A stretch of 64,000 bases of DNA from Dendrophyllia cribrosa (Eukaryota > Cnidaria > Anthozoa > Scleractinia > Dendrophylliidae). The notes beneath the pieces are model-generated. The model was not told the DNA's origin. It did no database searches and saw only the letters and a program-made list of their open reading frames with translations. This document shows positions 53,541 to 63,699 of the stretch, piece after piece (the stretch's first letter is position 1; every line of letters starts with the position of its first letter). The stretch is from positions 31,645,934 to 31,709,933 of the forward strand of contig JAJLRJ010000006.1 in assembly GCA_024195265.1 (NCBI GenBank), in the 5' to 3' direction. The translations under genes were made by a program, and so were the position numbers.

Positions 53541-56500
53541 TCATTCTCGGTAACTCAAGGGTACGTGGATGACTCGACCACTGACTCTACTGATAATGGG
53601 AGATGTAGCTGATGTGAGTTCACTATCAGACTCGTCCCTAGGGTGATTAGGTAGTTGGTCTGCAACAGGGTCTCTGCTGTTGGTGTCCTCCGCTACTTCA
53701 CTGGACGAGTCTTCATGTAATGGGGTTTCTTGTGTCTTCAGAATATCCCTCCGGTTTCGTCTGTAATGATGTTCATTCGCTTTCACAATATATGATCTTG
53801 GTTCGCCTTTGTCAGATCTTCCCAATAAAACTGCTGGTTCCCAGGTTCCTCTCTGACGCACCCTGATACTATCTCCAGGTTTTAATGGTTCGAGGGACTT
53901 GCAGCTTTGATCAAAATACTTCTTCTGAACTTGCTGTTTTCCTTTCAGCACTCGCTGAACTTCACTGGGGTCGTAGGCCATTGGCTTTAGCAAGGTATTC
54001 TTAATAGGAATGATGCTTCTTGTGCGACGTCCCATAAGCAACTGAGTGGGAGAAAGTCCAACTCCAGGAATTGGAGTATTGCGTAACTCCAAGATTGCTA
54101 AATAGGGATCTTTGTTATCCTCATATGCTTTTTTGAGCAGTTTCTTGGCTGTTTGTACTGTACGTTCCACTAAGCCATTGCTCTGAGGAAATCTCGGTGA
54201 TGAAGTAACATGCTGAAATTGATACTGTTTGGCAAACTGTTGAAATTCCAAACTGCTAAATTCAGGGCCATTATCTGAATGGAGAACCTCCGGTATTCCA
54301 TGTCTTGACATATGCTGTTTTAGACAGTTGATGACAGAGGCACTTGTGCTGTCTTTGAGCTGTGTCAGTTCAAAGTACTTTGAGTAATAATCCACGAGCA
54401 CAACAAATTTCCCTTGAGCAAGGACAAACATGTCTACAGCTAACACCTGCCAAGGTCGATCAGGAACTGGATGTAGTAGCAAGGGCTCCTTGACTTGATA
54501 GTTCCTGTACTTATTACAAACTCCACAACTGACAACTTTTTCTTTAATGTTCTTGCTTATATTGGGCCAGAACAAACCCTCTCTTGCCCTGCTGAGACAT
54601 TTTTCCACCCCTAGGTGACTGCCATGAATTTTCTCAAGCATTTCATCTCGCAAACTATATGGAGTGATAAGACGATCACCTTTCATCAACAGTCCATCAC
54701 ATATACACAGTTCATCTCTAAAGTTCCAGTAATCTTGTAATTCTGGCTCCACTTCTGACCTGTTCTCAGGCCAGCCTGTTAATATCACTTTCTTCAGTTT
54801 GGATAACACTGGATCACTGTCCGTCTCTCTCTTAAACTCATCAGCCTTTTCTTTTGAAATTTGTACCAGCAAATGGACTTCAAACTCATCTGCCTGTGAT
54901 GTAGACTCCAACTGACTAGCACGGCTAAGGGTATCTGCAATGTACAATTGGTCACCAGGTCTGTACTTGACTATCAGGTCATACTGTTGTACACGAAGCA
55001 TCATTCGTTGAATGCGCTGCGGGGCCATAGACAATGGTTTCTTGAACAAACTCTCTAGAGGTTTGTGGTCGCTTTCTACCATAACTGTTTTCCCATAAAT
55101 GTACTGGTGAAATTTGCTGGTGCCAAACACAATAGCTAACATTTCCTTTTCTATTTGAGCATAATTTCGCTCGGCATTGTTCAGTGCTCTTGATGCATAG
55201 GCTACTGGTTGGTTCCCTTGCAGCAAACAGGCACCCAGACCCTCTGAGGAGGCATCAACAGATACAATGACCTCTTCATTCACATCAAAATACTTAAGAA
55301 CCGGTGCTTGAGTGATACAGGTGATAAGGTCTTCGTACGCTTTCTGCTGTGCTTCCATCCAGTGCCACTCCACTGTCTTCTCCAGCAGCTCACGAAGTGG
55401 TTTATTAATGCTAGCCAAATTAGGAATAAACTTATGCAGGTAGTTCACCATACCCATAAATCTTTGTAGGCTTGTTTTGTCTTGTGGAAGTGGCATATTC
55501 AAAATGGCTTGAATTCTGTCTGGACTTGGTCTCAAGCCGTCAGTCCCAAAAACATGTCCCACATATTCAACTTCCTGCCTGTGAAACTTGCACTTTTGCT
55601 CATTAAATCTTAAATCATTCTCTGCTGCTCTCTTCAACACCTGCTTCAGAGTGTGATCATGATCCTCTGTATTCTTGCCCCACACTAACAAATCATCAAC
55701 AATCACTTCACATTTCTCAATGTCCTCAAACATCTCAGACATGGCCCTTTGAAAAACCTCTGGGGCTGATACCAGACCAAATGGCAACCTCTCAAATTTA
55801 AATCTGCCGAAGGGTGTGTTGAACGTAGTAAGCCAAGTACTTTCCTCGGCCAACTTGATCTGGTAGAATCCTGATGTAGCATCAAGGGTTGAAAAAACTG
55901 TTGCTTCTGACATACTTGCAGCTACCTCTTCCACTGTTTTTAAGGGGTAATGTTCTCTCTTTACCGCTTTATTCAAATCAACAGGATCAAGGCAGATACG
56001 GACATCTCCATTTGGCTTTCGAACTACAACGATTGGGTTGACCCACTTGGTAGGTTGTTCAACCTTTGTGATAATACCCATCTCTTCCATCCGACATAGT
56101 TCAGCCTTGACTTTGTCTTTTAACATGTATGGGATCCGCCTTGGTGGGTGTACTACTGGAGTTGCACTTTCATCAATCTTTATCTCATATTCACCTGGAA
56201 GTGCTCCAATGCCTCTGAACTGATCTGCATAGGTACCGAGTATTTCTGGTTTGGTCTCCTGTGTACCGCTTGATGCCAAAGTATATAATCTCTGTATTAA
56301 CTGAAGGTCAGTGGCGGTTTGCAGCCCTAATACCGGTATGACATCTGCATCAACCACCTGAAACTCAATCACCTGATATCTTCCTTTGTACTCAACTGCC
56401 ACATCACTCTTGCCCACTGTTTTGATTTCATGACCAGAATAGGAAACAAGTCTCGACCCCTTTTTACTGCCACAAACAATACCCACTTCCTTACAAATGC

Positions 56501-57428
56501 TTTCAGGGATGACATTGCACTGAGCTCCAGTGTCAATCTTGAATGATATGTACCTTTCCTTAACTTTCAAATTTATGTACCATTCATTATCTGTGCCTTT
56601 GTTGCCACTTAAAGCACCAATGAAGAAGGACTGTTCGTCACTGGCACCTTCTTGGTCCACTGCATGAACCTCTTTTTTGTTAGCCTGGCATACACTTGCA
56701 AAATGGTTAGGCTTGTGGCAAGCATTACAAGTCTTTCCATATGCAGGACAACGGCCTCGTTTGTGACGATATCCACAGAATTGACATGAAATCATACCTG
56801 CTTTGCTATCTTTCGCATCCCCACGCTCATCTTTCTGACTGTCTCGTCTATTCAACGCATCATCTCTCACCACGTGCACCGTCTTTTCTTCGTTCAAAAC
56901 TTTGAGCTGCGCAGAACTTATTTCAGCAGCTCGACAAATATCAAGGCAGCCCTCCAAGGTCAGTTCTGCTTCTCTTAGAAGTCGGGCTCTCACTGTGTCA
57001 TCATTTATGCCACAAACAATCCGATCACGGATCAATCCATCCTTCAAATCACCGAATTCACATCTTGCTGCCTTGTTACGTAAGTCAGTCACGTACGCGT
57101 CAATCGACTCCCCATCAAGTTGATTCCTTGAAAAGAATGAATGTCTTTCAAAAGTTAAGTTCTTCCTCGGATTACAGTACCGCTCAAACTGCTCCATTAT
57201 TTTATCCACTTTATTCTCATCGCCATCACTGGCCCACTGAAACGTGTTGTAAACTTCTAAGGCCTCTGGTCCCGCCACGTGTAACAGTGTCATCGCTCGA
57301 ACCTTTCCATCTTTTCTTGCTAGGCCTGACGCTACTTCGTAAATCTGAAATTGCTGCTTAAAACGCCGCCAGTTTTCCGCTAAATTTCCTGTGAGTACAA
57401 GGACACTCGGAGGCTGTAACTTATCCAT
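53541..57428 (-). CDS. Gag-pol polyprotein of a Ty3/Gypsy retrotransposon
   Basis: The 1,295-residue frame is uninterrupted. Gag comes first, with two zinc knuckles near 215-248 (CQFCGYRHKRGRC and CNACHKPNHFASVC). The aspartic protease has DTGAQ near 299. Reverse transcriptase covers about 420-600, with the LDATSGFYQIKL and FERLPFGLVSAPEVFQ motifs and IVDDLLVWG near 575 (V in place of the usual Y/F before DD). RNase H has VSVDASS near 723, EKEML near 761 and SDHKPLE near 786. Integrase follows with an HHCC finger (HGSHLG near 935, CGVC near 968), catalytic D about 999, D about 1052 (HSDNGPEF) and E about 1088 (NGLVERTV). The order protease-RT-RNase H-integrase defines Ty3/Gypsy. No envelope frame and no obvious chromodomain. 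Gag and pol are fused in one frame, so no frameshift is needed. Confidence 0.97.
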   Translation of the reverse strand: MDKLQPPSVLVLTGNLAENWRRFKQQFQIYEVASGLARKDGKVRAMTLLHVAGPEALEVYNTFQWASDGDENKVDKIMEQFERYCNPRKNLTFERHSFFSRNQLDGESIDAYVTDLRNKAARCEFGDLKDGLIRDRIVCGINDDTVRARLLREAELTLEGCLDICRAAEISSAQLKVLNEEKTVHVVRDDALNRRDSQKDERGDAKDSKAGMISCQFCGYRHKRGRCPAYGKTCNACHKPNHFASVCQANKKEVHAVDQEGASDEQSFFIGALSGNKGTDNEWYINLKVKERYISFKIDTGAQCNVIPESICKEVGIVCGSKKGSRLVSYSGHEIKTVGKSDVAVEYKGRYQVIEFQVVDADVIPVLGLQTATDLQLIQRLYTLASSGTQETKPEILGTYADQFRGIGALPGEYEIKIDESATPVVHPPRRIPYMLKDKVKAELCRMEEMGIITKVEQPTKWVNPIVVVRKPNGDVRICLDPVDLNKAVKREHYPLKTVEEVAASMSEATVFSTLDATSGFYQIKLAEESTWLTTFNTPFGRFKFERLPFGLVSAPEVFQRAMSEMFEDIEKCEVIVDDLLVWGKNTEDHDHTLKQVLKRAAENDLRFNEQKCKFHRQEVEYVGHVFGTDGLRPSPDRIQAILNMPLPQDKTSLQRFMGMVNYLHKFIPNLASINKPLRELLEKTVEWHWMEAQQKAYEDLITCITQAPVLKYFDVNEEVIVSVDASSEGLGACLLQGNQPVAYASRALNNAERNYAQIEKEMLAIVFGTSKFHQYIYGKTVMVESDHKPLESLFKKPLSMAPQRIQRMMLRVQQYDLIVKYRPGDQLYIADTLSRASQLESTSQADEFEVHLLVQISKEKADEFKRETDSDPVLSKLKKVILTGWPENRSEVEPELQDYWNFRDELCICDGLLMKGDRLITPYSLRDEMLEKIHGSHLGVEKCLSRAREGLFWPNISKNIKEKVVSCGVCNKYRNYQVKEPLLLHPVPDRPWQVLAVDMFVLAQGKFVVLVDYYSKYFELTQLKDSTSASVINCLKQHMSRHGIPEVLHSDNGPEFSSLEFQQFAKQYQFQHVTSSPRFPQSNGLVERTVQTAKKLLKKAYEDNKDPYLAILELRNTPIPGVGLSPTQLLMGRRTRSIIPIKNTLLKPMAYDPSEVQRVLKGKQQVQKKYFDQSCKSLEPLKPGDSIRVRQRGTWEPAVLLGRSDKGEPRSYIVKANEHHYRRNRRDILKTQETPLHEDSSSEVAEDTNSRDPVADQLPNHPRDESDSELTSATSPIISRVSGRVIHVPLSYRE

Positions 57429-57440
57429 ATTATTGCTTTA

Positions 57441-57452
57441 CTTCTGACACCA
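57441..57452 (-). promoter_or_regulatory. Primer-binding site
   Basis: On the minus strand TGGTGTCAGAAG follows the 5' LTR directly. It would pair with a tRNA 3' end CTTCTGACACCA, which resembles animal leucine tRNAs; the tRNA identity is from memory and unverified. The ATG of gag-pol is only 12 bases further on. Confidence 0.8.
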
Positions 57453-57550
57453 TGTTAGGATATAAACTGAACTCAATCTAGGATCAAGATGGCGACTGCC
57501 CCTGGGCCCCCCGAATATCACAGGGTACCCAGACTATGCATAACATAACA
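57453..57550 (-). repeat. 5' LTR, 98 bp
   Basis: Identical to 53,302-53,399; the element promoter must lie in or next to it. Confidence 0.95.
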
Positions 57551-57555
57551 ATTTC

Positions 57556-60500
57556 TATCTATCTGTTGAAAGGTACACGATTCAAGATGGTTTGGCTGCG
57601 AAACAAGCTCATTTAAGTTTGAGAACACGAAGTGTCGTGCCCTGCATTGCAAGCTTCATATAATATGTCAAGGATAAAGTACTTCTATCATATTTATTGA
57701 TAAGATGTTTTTATATTTCAACTAGTATTAAGCCCGGATGATAAAGTATTCGAAAAGAGAAAAAGAGACCTTTCAGCTAGAAACCCAAACAAACAATTAA
57801 CATTTTTTCTTGTATTATCCCAATACTTGTACACCTCCCACCCCTCTTCCCAGGGGGGTAGTCATATATAGGTATCAGAGGCAATCAGATCAAGATATTG
57901 CGATCATGGGATCCCAAAGCACATTTTGGTCGTTGTCAGTTTTTAAGTTTTACTACTTTTTTTGCAAATGAGAACCTGGTTCATTTGTCAGGCTTAAGTG
58001 CTTAGCCAAATTTCAGCTTGCATTTTAATCTACAGGTTCTAATATGCAGATTTTGTATTTAAGGGGACTGGGTCATACCACCTCCAAAAAAAATTACTTT
58101 ACTTTAATATTAGTACTTTACATTTTCCTATATTTTGCCTTCTAGCTTCCATTTTAAGTTTGAAAAGAATGGTTGGGGTCCAAGAAGGCTTGGATGCAAT
58201 CACAATATTTCTATCTGCCCAAAAGAAGCTATAAATCATGCCAGTTGAATAGTCTACTGTTAAGGAGCACTGGCCAAATCACAGTCAATGAACTCTCCCA
58301 GAAATATTGTTGAGAGTAGAGTCTGAGGAGTTGAGCTCCACTGTATTTCTTTTATATTTTAATTAAAGAAGAGAAATGATATTGTTTCCAAGAATTAAAT
58401 TTGAAGTCAAGTATGTGATATGTTGCAGTAGGGATGGAAATTATAACTCGCCCGCTTGTCTAAGTGAGTGTCAAGTCTTCTTTGGCGAGTACAAATTGTA
58501 CATTACACACACGCCCAAACTGCCAGTGCTGTCAAAATTAAGGTTTCCAACCCTGTGTTATGAGCTATTATGTATATACTGCCTAAACAAGAAAAAAAAT
58601 GAACAAAATGTAGTTCCTTCTTACATCAGCACACAGATCTCCATTGTCTGTGTCATTGGACACCACTTGGAACTCGGGTTCTCCATCAGTGACAAGAAAT
58701 CTTATATGGTGCCAAGAAAACTAGCATGCATTGTAAATGAACTCGGTCACTATTGCATTTGACAACATCCCCTAGCATCTGATTAACTCTGTTGTGGAGT
58801 CATTGTTCATGTAATCAAAATAATTTTAGAAATGATAAGTTTTTAAACTTTATCAATAACTTATATTCGTACCTTATTATGATAGGAAATCAGCATTCAA
58901 AATTAACATGGCTTAAATTTATGCAATTTAGAGGGAAAATTAATGCAAAAGGGAGGGTTAATTTCCTAATAATAAATTAAACCATGCGCATCGTTTTTTT
59001 GTTGATCTATGACAATCTTGAAAAGTGTTTCATTTCACAAGATTCCATGCTTGAAAATGACAGTTAACACTGTGCATAGTTCTCTGATAAAACAAGGCAT
59101 TATAATATAAGTGCTAATAATAAGTACATGATAATGAAAATTATACACTTTAAGACCCCTTAAAAGTGAAATGGATAAAAAAAAAATCAAAATAAACGTT
59201 TCGAAACCTTGAAGATACAGTCGTAATGATCGATAGTGAGCAATTGCAATGACGCAGCATTTCCTTTTAACATAATGGAGGAATCTATTTTCAGACATAT
59301 CCTGATTAACTTAAGCTTATTACAGTAAATTTCGACCAAATACACTTGCCATGCATAGAGGAAACCTTAAATTTTGTCAGCATAAATAAAATAATTCCTA
59401 ACTCGATCGATCGGCTCCATGGCTGAATATCTGAACCATAAGATACCTTGTAATAACACAAAAACCCGTCATATTTAAAGAATATTGCTATTCAGCTGTA
59501 ATATTTATCCACACGCGCCATTTTACTCTTTCTCAGCATTGTTTTCAATAATAGTGAACAACATTCGCCATTTTGGATCGAGTTCGTCCAGTTGCTATTT
59601 TTCCCTCGACCCTTCCCATGACACCCCGCGCGCCTCAATTCACCCGAGGATCCAATCTTCTCTCACCCCAAAACCAATTAATAGCGACTGGGTACGAGTA
59701 TGACTCATTTGCATATCTGTCGCCGTTCCCGATAAGCCATTCATTATGCATGCGGGTATTCATGGGTTAAAAATGAAACACAATCAGTGGTGATACACAT
59801 GGTGAACCAACGTATTTTTATAAAAAAAAGTTGACATTTCGTATGCTAAGCAACAAACATTTTCAAAAGTAACCGTTACAGTGTTTGAAAACTGTTTATA
59901 TAGTTCAAAATATGGGTCTGGAACGAAGATTAAAAAACAATCTTAAGGTCTCTTAACAGTCCTTCTGTCACGAAAAAGGATGAAAGGCATAAAGATCAAA
60001 TAGAAAATAAATTATTGAATGCACATGGAGATTGTACACTTCTATCTTGGTGTGGTTCTTAGACAAAAATTGGAATCCAGATTTCAGTTTCTTTAATAAA
60101 ATCATGAATCCATACTCGGGATGGATTCAGTGGATTAGTCTCAATCCATATTTTTAGAATCCTGGTGTTTCTTTGGGAAGGGTTTGAAGAGTGGATTGAC
60201 GTGTTCATTGACCTGGCCATGAAACACACCCTTAGAGAGCATTTGTTGCTATTTTTGTACTTTTTTGTCTTCAAGAAAAAGTGTTGAAACATAAGTGCAA
60301 TATGCTATCATTCATGAAGTCAAATCAGTGCATGGATGATCCAGACTACATCATGGGGATGGGGGAGGGGGTGGGTTGGGGTAGAAGGAAAGTGAAATTA
60401 CGTTCTAATTCACTACGTTCAAACGAACGTAAATTATTTTCGCCTTTAACGCCCTGTAAAACAGACATAAAACAGCAACAAGAACATGGTTGGATTCTCC

Positions 60501-60700
60501 CAAGCAGAATCGAGTTTATTTTTAATACAAGAATATTTGCTAATGGTCGATTTACAAATCAAACATGGGCTAAATCATAAACGGAGAAAATTTGTTATCT
60601 TCACAAACGTTCTTCTTTCTTGTTCGTACTTGCAGTATTTGTTTTCCAACGGCCAAGCAGCTGCAACAATCGTTTGGAAATTGAATTGTTAGTATTATGA
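57556..60700. other. No gene recognised
   Basis: About 3.1 kb of AT-rich DNA. The frame at 58,376-58,762 (128 residues) has no recognisable motif, is Cys/Tyr-rich, and has no supporting splice or promoter context. A G-rich stretch is at 60,354-60,391. Confidence 0.5.
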
Positions 60701-60719
60701 ACAACTAAAGTAATGCCAG

Positions 60720-61037
60720 TCCCCATCTCTTAGACTAAGCAAACCATGCGTTACATGGTTACATCCTAACTCTTTAAGCAAACTGTTGAATATTTCTCTA
60801 CATCTTGAATAGGAGAATTTGCCCTTTTCTAAAACTATAAAAACCAGATCATCTATAATAAGGTCTAAATAACGGCAAATCAGAACGAAAATCAATATTA
60901 GATGCATATATGTATTTCATTGAAACACTCACCGGGAAATACTTATCATTTAACTTATTAATATAGACAAGGTTTCCTTCCTTGTTCATGTCGGTTTTAC
61001 TACGAGGAATCAGAAATGTTAGGTAATCCTCATAGAA
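60720..61037 (-). pseudogene. Tyrosine recombinase remnant, two exon-like blocks
   Basis: Block 1, 61,037-60,933, sits between a CATTTAG acceptor and a G|GTGAGTG donor and reads FYEDYLTFLIPRSKTDMNKE, GNLVYINKLNDKYFP (35 codons). Block 2, below about 60,905, reads IDFRSDLPLFRPYY, then after a frameshift KGKFSYSRCREIFNSLLKEL and HGLLSLRDG. These correspond to the SKTDQ...GN and YSR.RE....GLHSLRAGG segments of tyrosine recombinases (XerD-like, Crypton or DIRS type) common in cnidarians. The catalytic HxLR is changed to LSLR and the C-terminal Tyr is missing. Confidence 0.6.
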
Positions 61038-61385
61038 CTAAATGCATAGGGAGAATGTTACAAATTTCATTAAATCGGACAAGACCTGGATAAATCTATC
61101 GCACAAATAGCAGCAATCCTACCCTTTAATTAGATCCAGATAAATAATATATTCAGCTGGTATCCTTATAAACATGTCTGAAGAAACAGCATTTCTTCGA
61201 TACTGCTGGTTTATATCTTAATCGTTTTACTGATTCAATAACATCGTTGAAAAGTTACTATCCAGGGGATTAGAATCAGGTACAAACGTATGCAGGAACT
61301 TTAAAGCAGAATAGGCTAAAGTGACGGATGAACTTGTTGACTTTTCCCGCTAGGAATAGAATGACAAATAGACAGCCAACATAGT

Positions 61386-61425
61386 GGGGGGGGGGGGGGG
61401 GGGGGGTGGGGGTGGGGGCGGTGTC
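61386..61425. repeat. Poly-G tract
   Basis: About 22 consecutive G followed by further G/T-rich bases. Confidence 0.9.
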
Positions 61426-61664
61426 TGAAGAGAAACTTGTTAAGCTTGGCACCAGTGGAAAAACTTCTTAATTTCAAAATTACGTTCTCCGGTACGTGTC
61501 TCCAGGAAGGACTTCTAAGTATGATCTGTAAGCGCGGAAAAGAAAATATGACGGTTAGTATGCAGCAGTAACTAAATAAAACATAGTGTATAGATGGTAG
61601 GACACCTTTACTTATGAAAACATAAACTCCACTCGTACGCATCACGTAGACTGTTATGTACAAA

Positions 61665-61925
61665 CGTAGCAGCCAGTGCCAGTCGTAACCACAATTCTTT
61701 GGCAATCATAAACATAGGCCAGCGCCATTCTTATACAGCTAGGCCAGTGCCCAATGAGTATAAACAAACGTAACGGCCAGTGCCATTCGTAATCACAACC
61801 GAATGCTTTGGCAATCATAAACAAAGGCCAGCGCCATTCCTATACAAGTAGGCCAGTGCCCAACGAGTATAAACATACAATAATATAGGCCAGTGCCTAT
61901 GTATGTATTTATAAGGCCAGTGCCA
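61665..61925. repeat. Tandem GGCCAGTGCC repeat
   Basis: GGCCAG(T/C)GCC(A/C) occurs eight times. A larger ~120-bp unit (CAATCATAAACA(T/A)AGGCCAGCGCC ... GAGTATAAACA) is repeated from about 61,703 to 61,875. Confidence 0.85.
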
Positions 61926-62209
61926 CTCATACTGTTCAACCTGCACAGTTCATATAAATCGGCTCAACCGGTGTATCACAAACACAGGTGGCGTAACAAT
62001 ATTGAATCAGCCGGTGACAGCCAGCGAAATTGGGATCTTTACTTGAAGTGTATGGCGAACTATCAATTAACTAAATATAGAAACTAATGAAAATGAGACC
62101 GTACGGCCAAAATTTTCCGGAAAATAATTAAGGAACCCGACAGAGAATTCAAGTTTTTCCCACCCTGTTCAAAAATTGTATTCCCTATGAAAAGTCTATA
62201 ATCAACAAA

Positions 62210-63010
62210 TCAACTATAACTTCTGCAAAGCAAAGGCCAAAAGCTAGCCGAAGACCAAACGAAAACAACAGTTGCGACTGCCAACTGCAAATATAAATAA
62301 TGAAGAACCCTAGGCACTAAATACACCAGGGGCACCGCAAAATAAATAAATATACCGCTAAATACACTAGGGGCACAGCCTTGAAGCCTTTGAACAAAAA
62401 TCAAATCTACACCAGAGGAACCCGGATTCCAAAATCTAGAAACATACGATGGAATTTTGAAATTATAATAATTAGCAAAGTAATCAATAGAATGGGGTAC
62501 CCACAAACAGTCCAAGTGAGCAAAAAATGTGTAGAAATTTGCCAGTTATCTGTATCAGTAAAGCGGCCAATAAAATCAGCTCTTACTGTTTCGGTACGAG
62601 GGATCCATTGTATGTCCAGATGGATTTTAAGGGTAAAGCAAATTTTAAAAATCCTGATAGCAATACAATGTAAATCCATTTTATACTGCCGACATCAACA
62701 ATTCTTGCGGCGGGTTGGTTGTCAGTGAACCATTTAACATAAGAACCACTCAATAGAGAGTAAAATGACCTAAGTGCGAAATCAATAGCATAAAGTTCTC
62801 TCCATGTAGAACTTCTTTAATGTTAGCCAACGTGGGAAATAATATTTATCCTTTAAGGTCATGTGCGCCCCGAACCCGGACGTACGGTGGCCCACAGGGG
62901 CAAAACACAACTCAATTTCCTTTCCAGAACACAAATGTAATTTCTGACATCTGAGTGACGTAGGAGCGAACTGGTCAGAAATTATTATTCTGACGGCACG
63001 ATATAGAGGT
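62210..63010 (-). pseudogene. DIRS-like retrotransposon RNase H fragment
   Basis: In successive frames on the minus strand: SGFGAHMTLKDKYYF, SSTWRELYAIDFALRSFYSL, KWFTDNQPAARIVDVGSIK, IHLDIQWIPRTETVRADFIG, PHSIDYFANYYNFKIPSYVS, RFWNPGSSGVD and VYLVPRVLHYLYLQ...SASFWPLL. This order matches the RNase H and following region of DIRS/Ngaro-type elements. Frameshifts lie near 62,815 and 62,505 and the reverse transcriptase is missing. Confidence 0.75.
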
Positions 63011-63039
63011 TTGCGTGTCGTCATGGGACATATCGGGAC

Positions 63040-63047
63040 TATATAAG
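63040..63047 (+). promoter_or_regulatory. TATA box of a DIRS-like element
   Basis: TATATAAG, about 30-40 bases upstream of CGTCATTCTACGTCGGTCAG and 100 bases before the ORF1-like ATG at 63,148. Probably the retrotransposon promoter, inferred from position. Confidence 0.45.
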
Positions 63048-63147
63048 GGTTTGGCGGGAGATATTCGTCATTCTACGTCGGTCAGTCTTCTCGAACGTTG
63101 CCTTTTTTCGTTCAAGTTTTTGTGTCTCCTGACCTCGTGTTCCCGTT

Positions 63148-63690
63148 ATGTCGATCTCGCAAGAGGTTCAAGCGTTTTTAAACAACAAAATCGTTATTAG
63201 AACAGATCTTAAAGTTAGTAGCTGATTCCGTCGATAAAATCAAGCGTTTCAGTGTCGAAGGTGTTGATGAACCGAGTAACGAGAAAAATAGAAGTCCCGC
63301 CGAGAGGAGTCTAAATCGTTTATGCCAAAGGGGAACAAAATACAGCACAAGTTCAATGCCAAACTTCAAATTCATTGGTCGGGGTTTAATCCCAACTTGG
63401 AACCAACGCGGTTTTAAAGGCCAAAGCGTCGCTGTCCGAAGGTGCGTCTTTCATCGCCGAAGGTCAGAAACTAATCTTGTTAGCAGCTCAGATTTATTGG
63501 ATTTTGGTTGAACGGCGGTAGAGTTGTACACACAGCATGCATGAGCTGGCTGATGATGAAAAGGATGGCAAAAAGAATTGCCGCGCAGAGGAAAGAACTG
63601 AGGAGTCTGCTACGTCCACAGCTATCAGAAGATCTACCAATCAGCCTTATTCTTCGTGTCTTTCCACACTCTCGTCCCACCTTTGCTAGT
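63148..63690 (+). pseudogene. DIRS-like ORF1 (gag-like) remnant
   Basis: MSISQEVQAFLNNKIV starts the frame, a stop follows, and later frames give PKGNKIQHKFNAKLQ, KAKASLSEGASFIAEGQKLI and HELADDEKDGKK. These blocks resemble, from memory, the ORF1 protein of cnidarian DIRS-type elements. Several frameshifts and stops make it non-functional. It is head-to-head with the RNase H fragment at 62,210-63,010. Confidence 0.55.
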
Positions 63691-63699
63691 TCCCGAAAC

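Larger units (their letters stand above)
53297..57555 (-). mobile_element. Complete Ty3/Gypsy LTR retrotransposon with 98-bp LTRs
   Basis: Both boundaries are resolved: target duplication ATTTC at 53,297-53,301 and 57,551-57,555, and two LTRs of 98 bp (53,302-53,399 and 57,453-57,550) that appear identical base for base. In element orientation the LTR starts TGTTATGTTATGC and ends TATCCTAACA. A primer-binding site and a polypurine tract adjoin the LTRs and a single gag-pol frame fills most of the interior. Identical LTRs and an unbroken frame indicate a recent insertion, probably still competent. It is transcribed from the minus strand. Confidence 0.95.

Noticed and set aside
54000..57428. 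Endogenous retrovirus with envelope
   Set aside because: Only gag-pol is present and no frame lies between the end of pol and the 3' LTR, so it is a retrotransposon.
58376..58762. 128-residue ORF in a gene-poor stretch
   Set aside because: No family resemblance, no splice or promoter context; length is within chance for AT-poor local composition.
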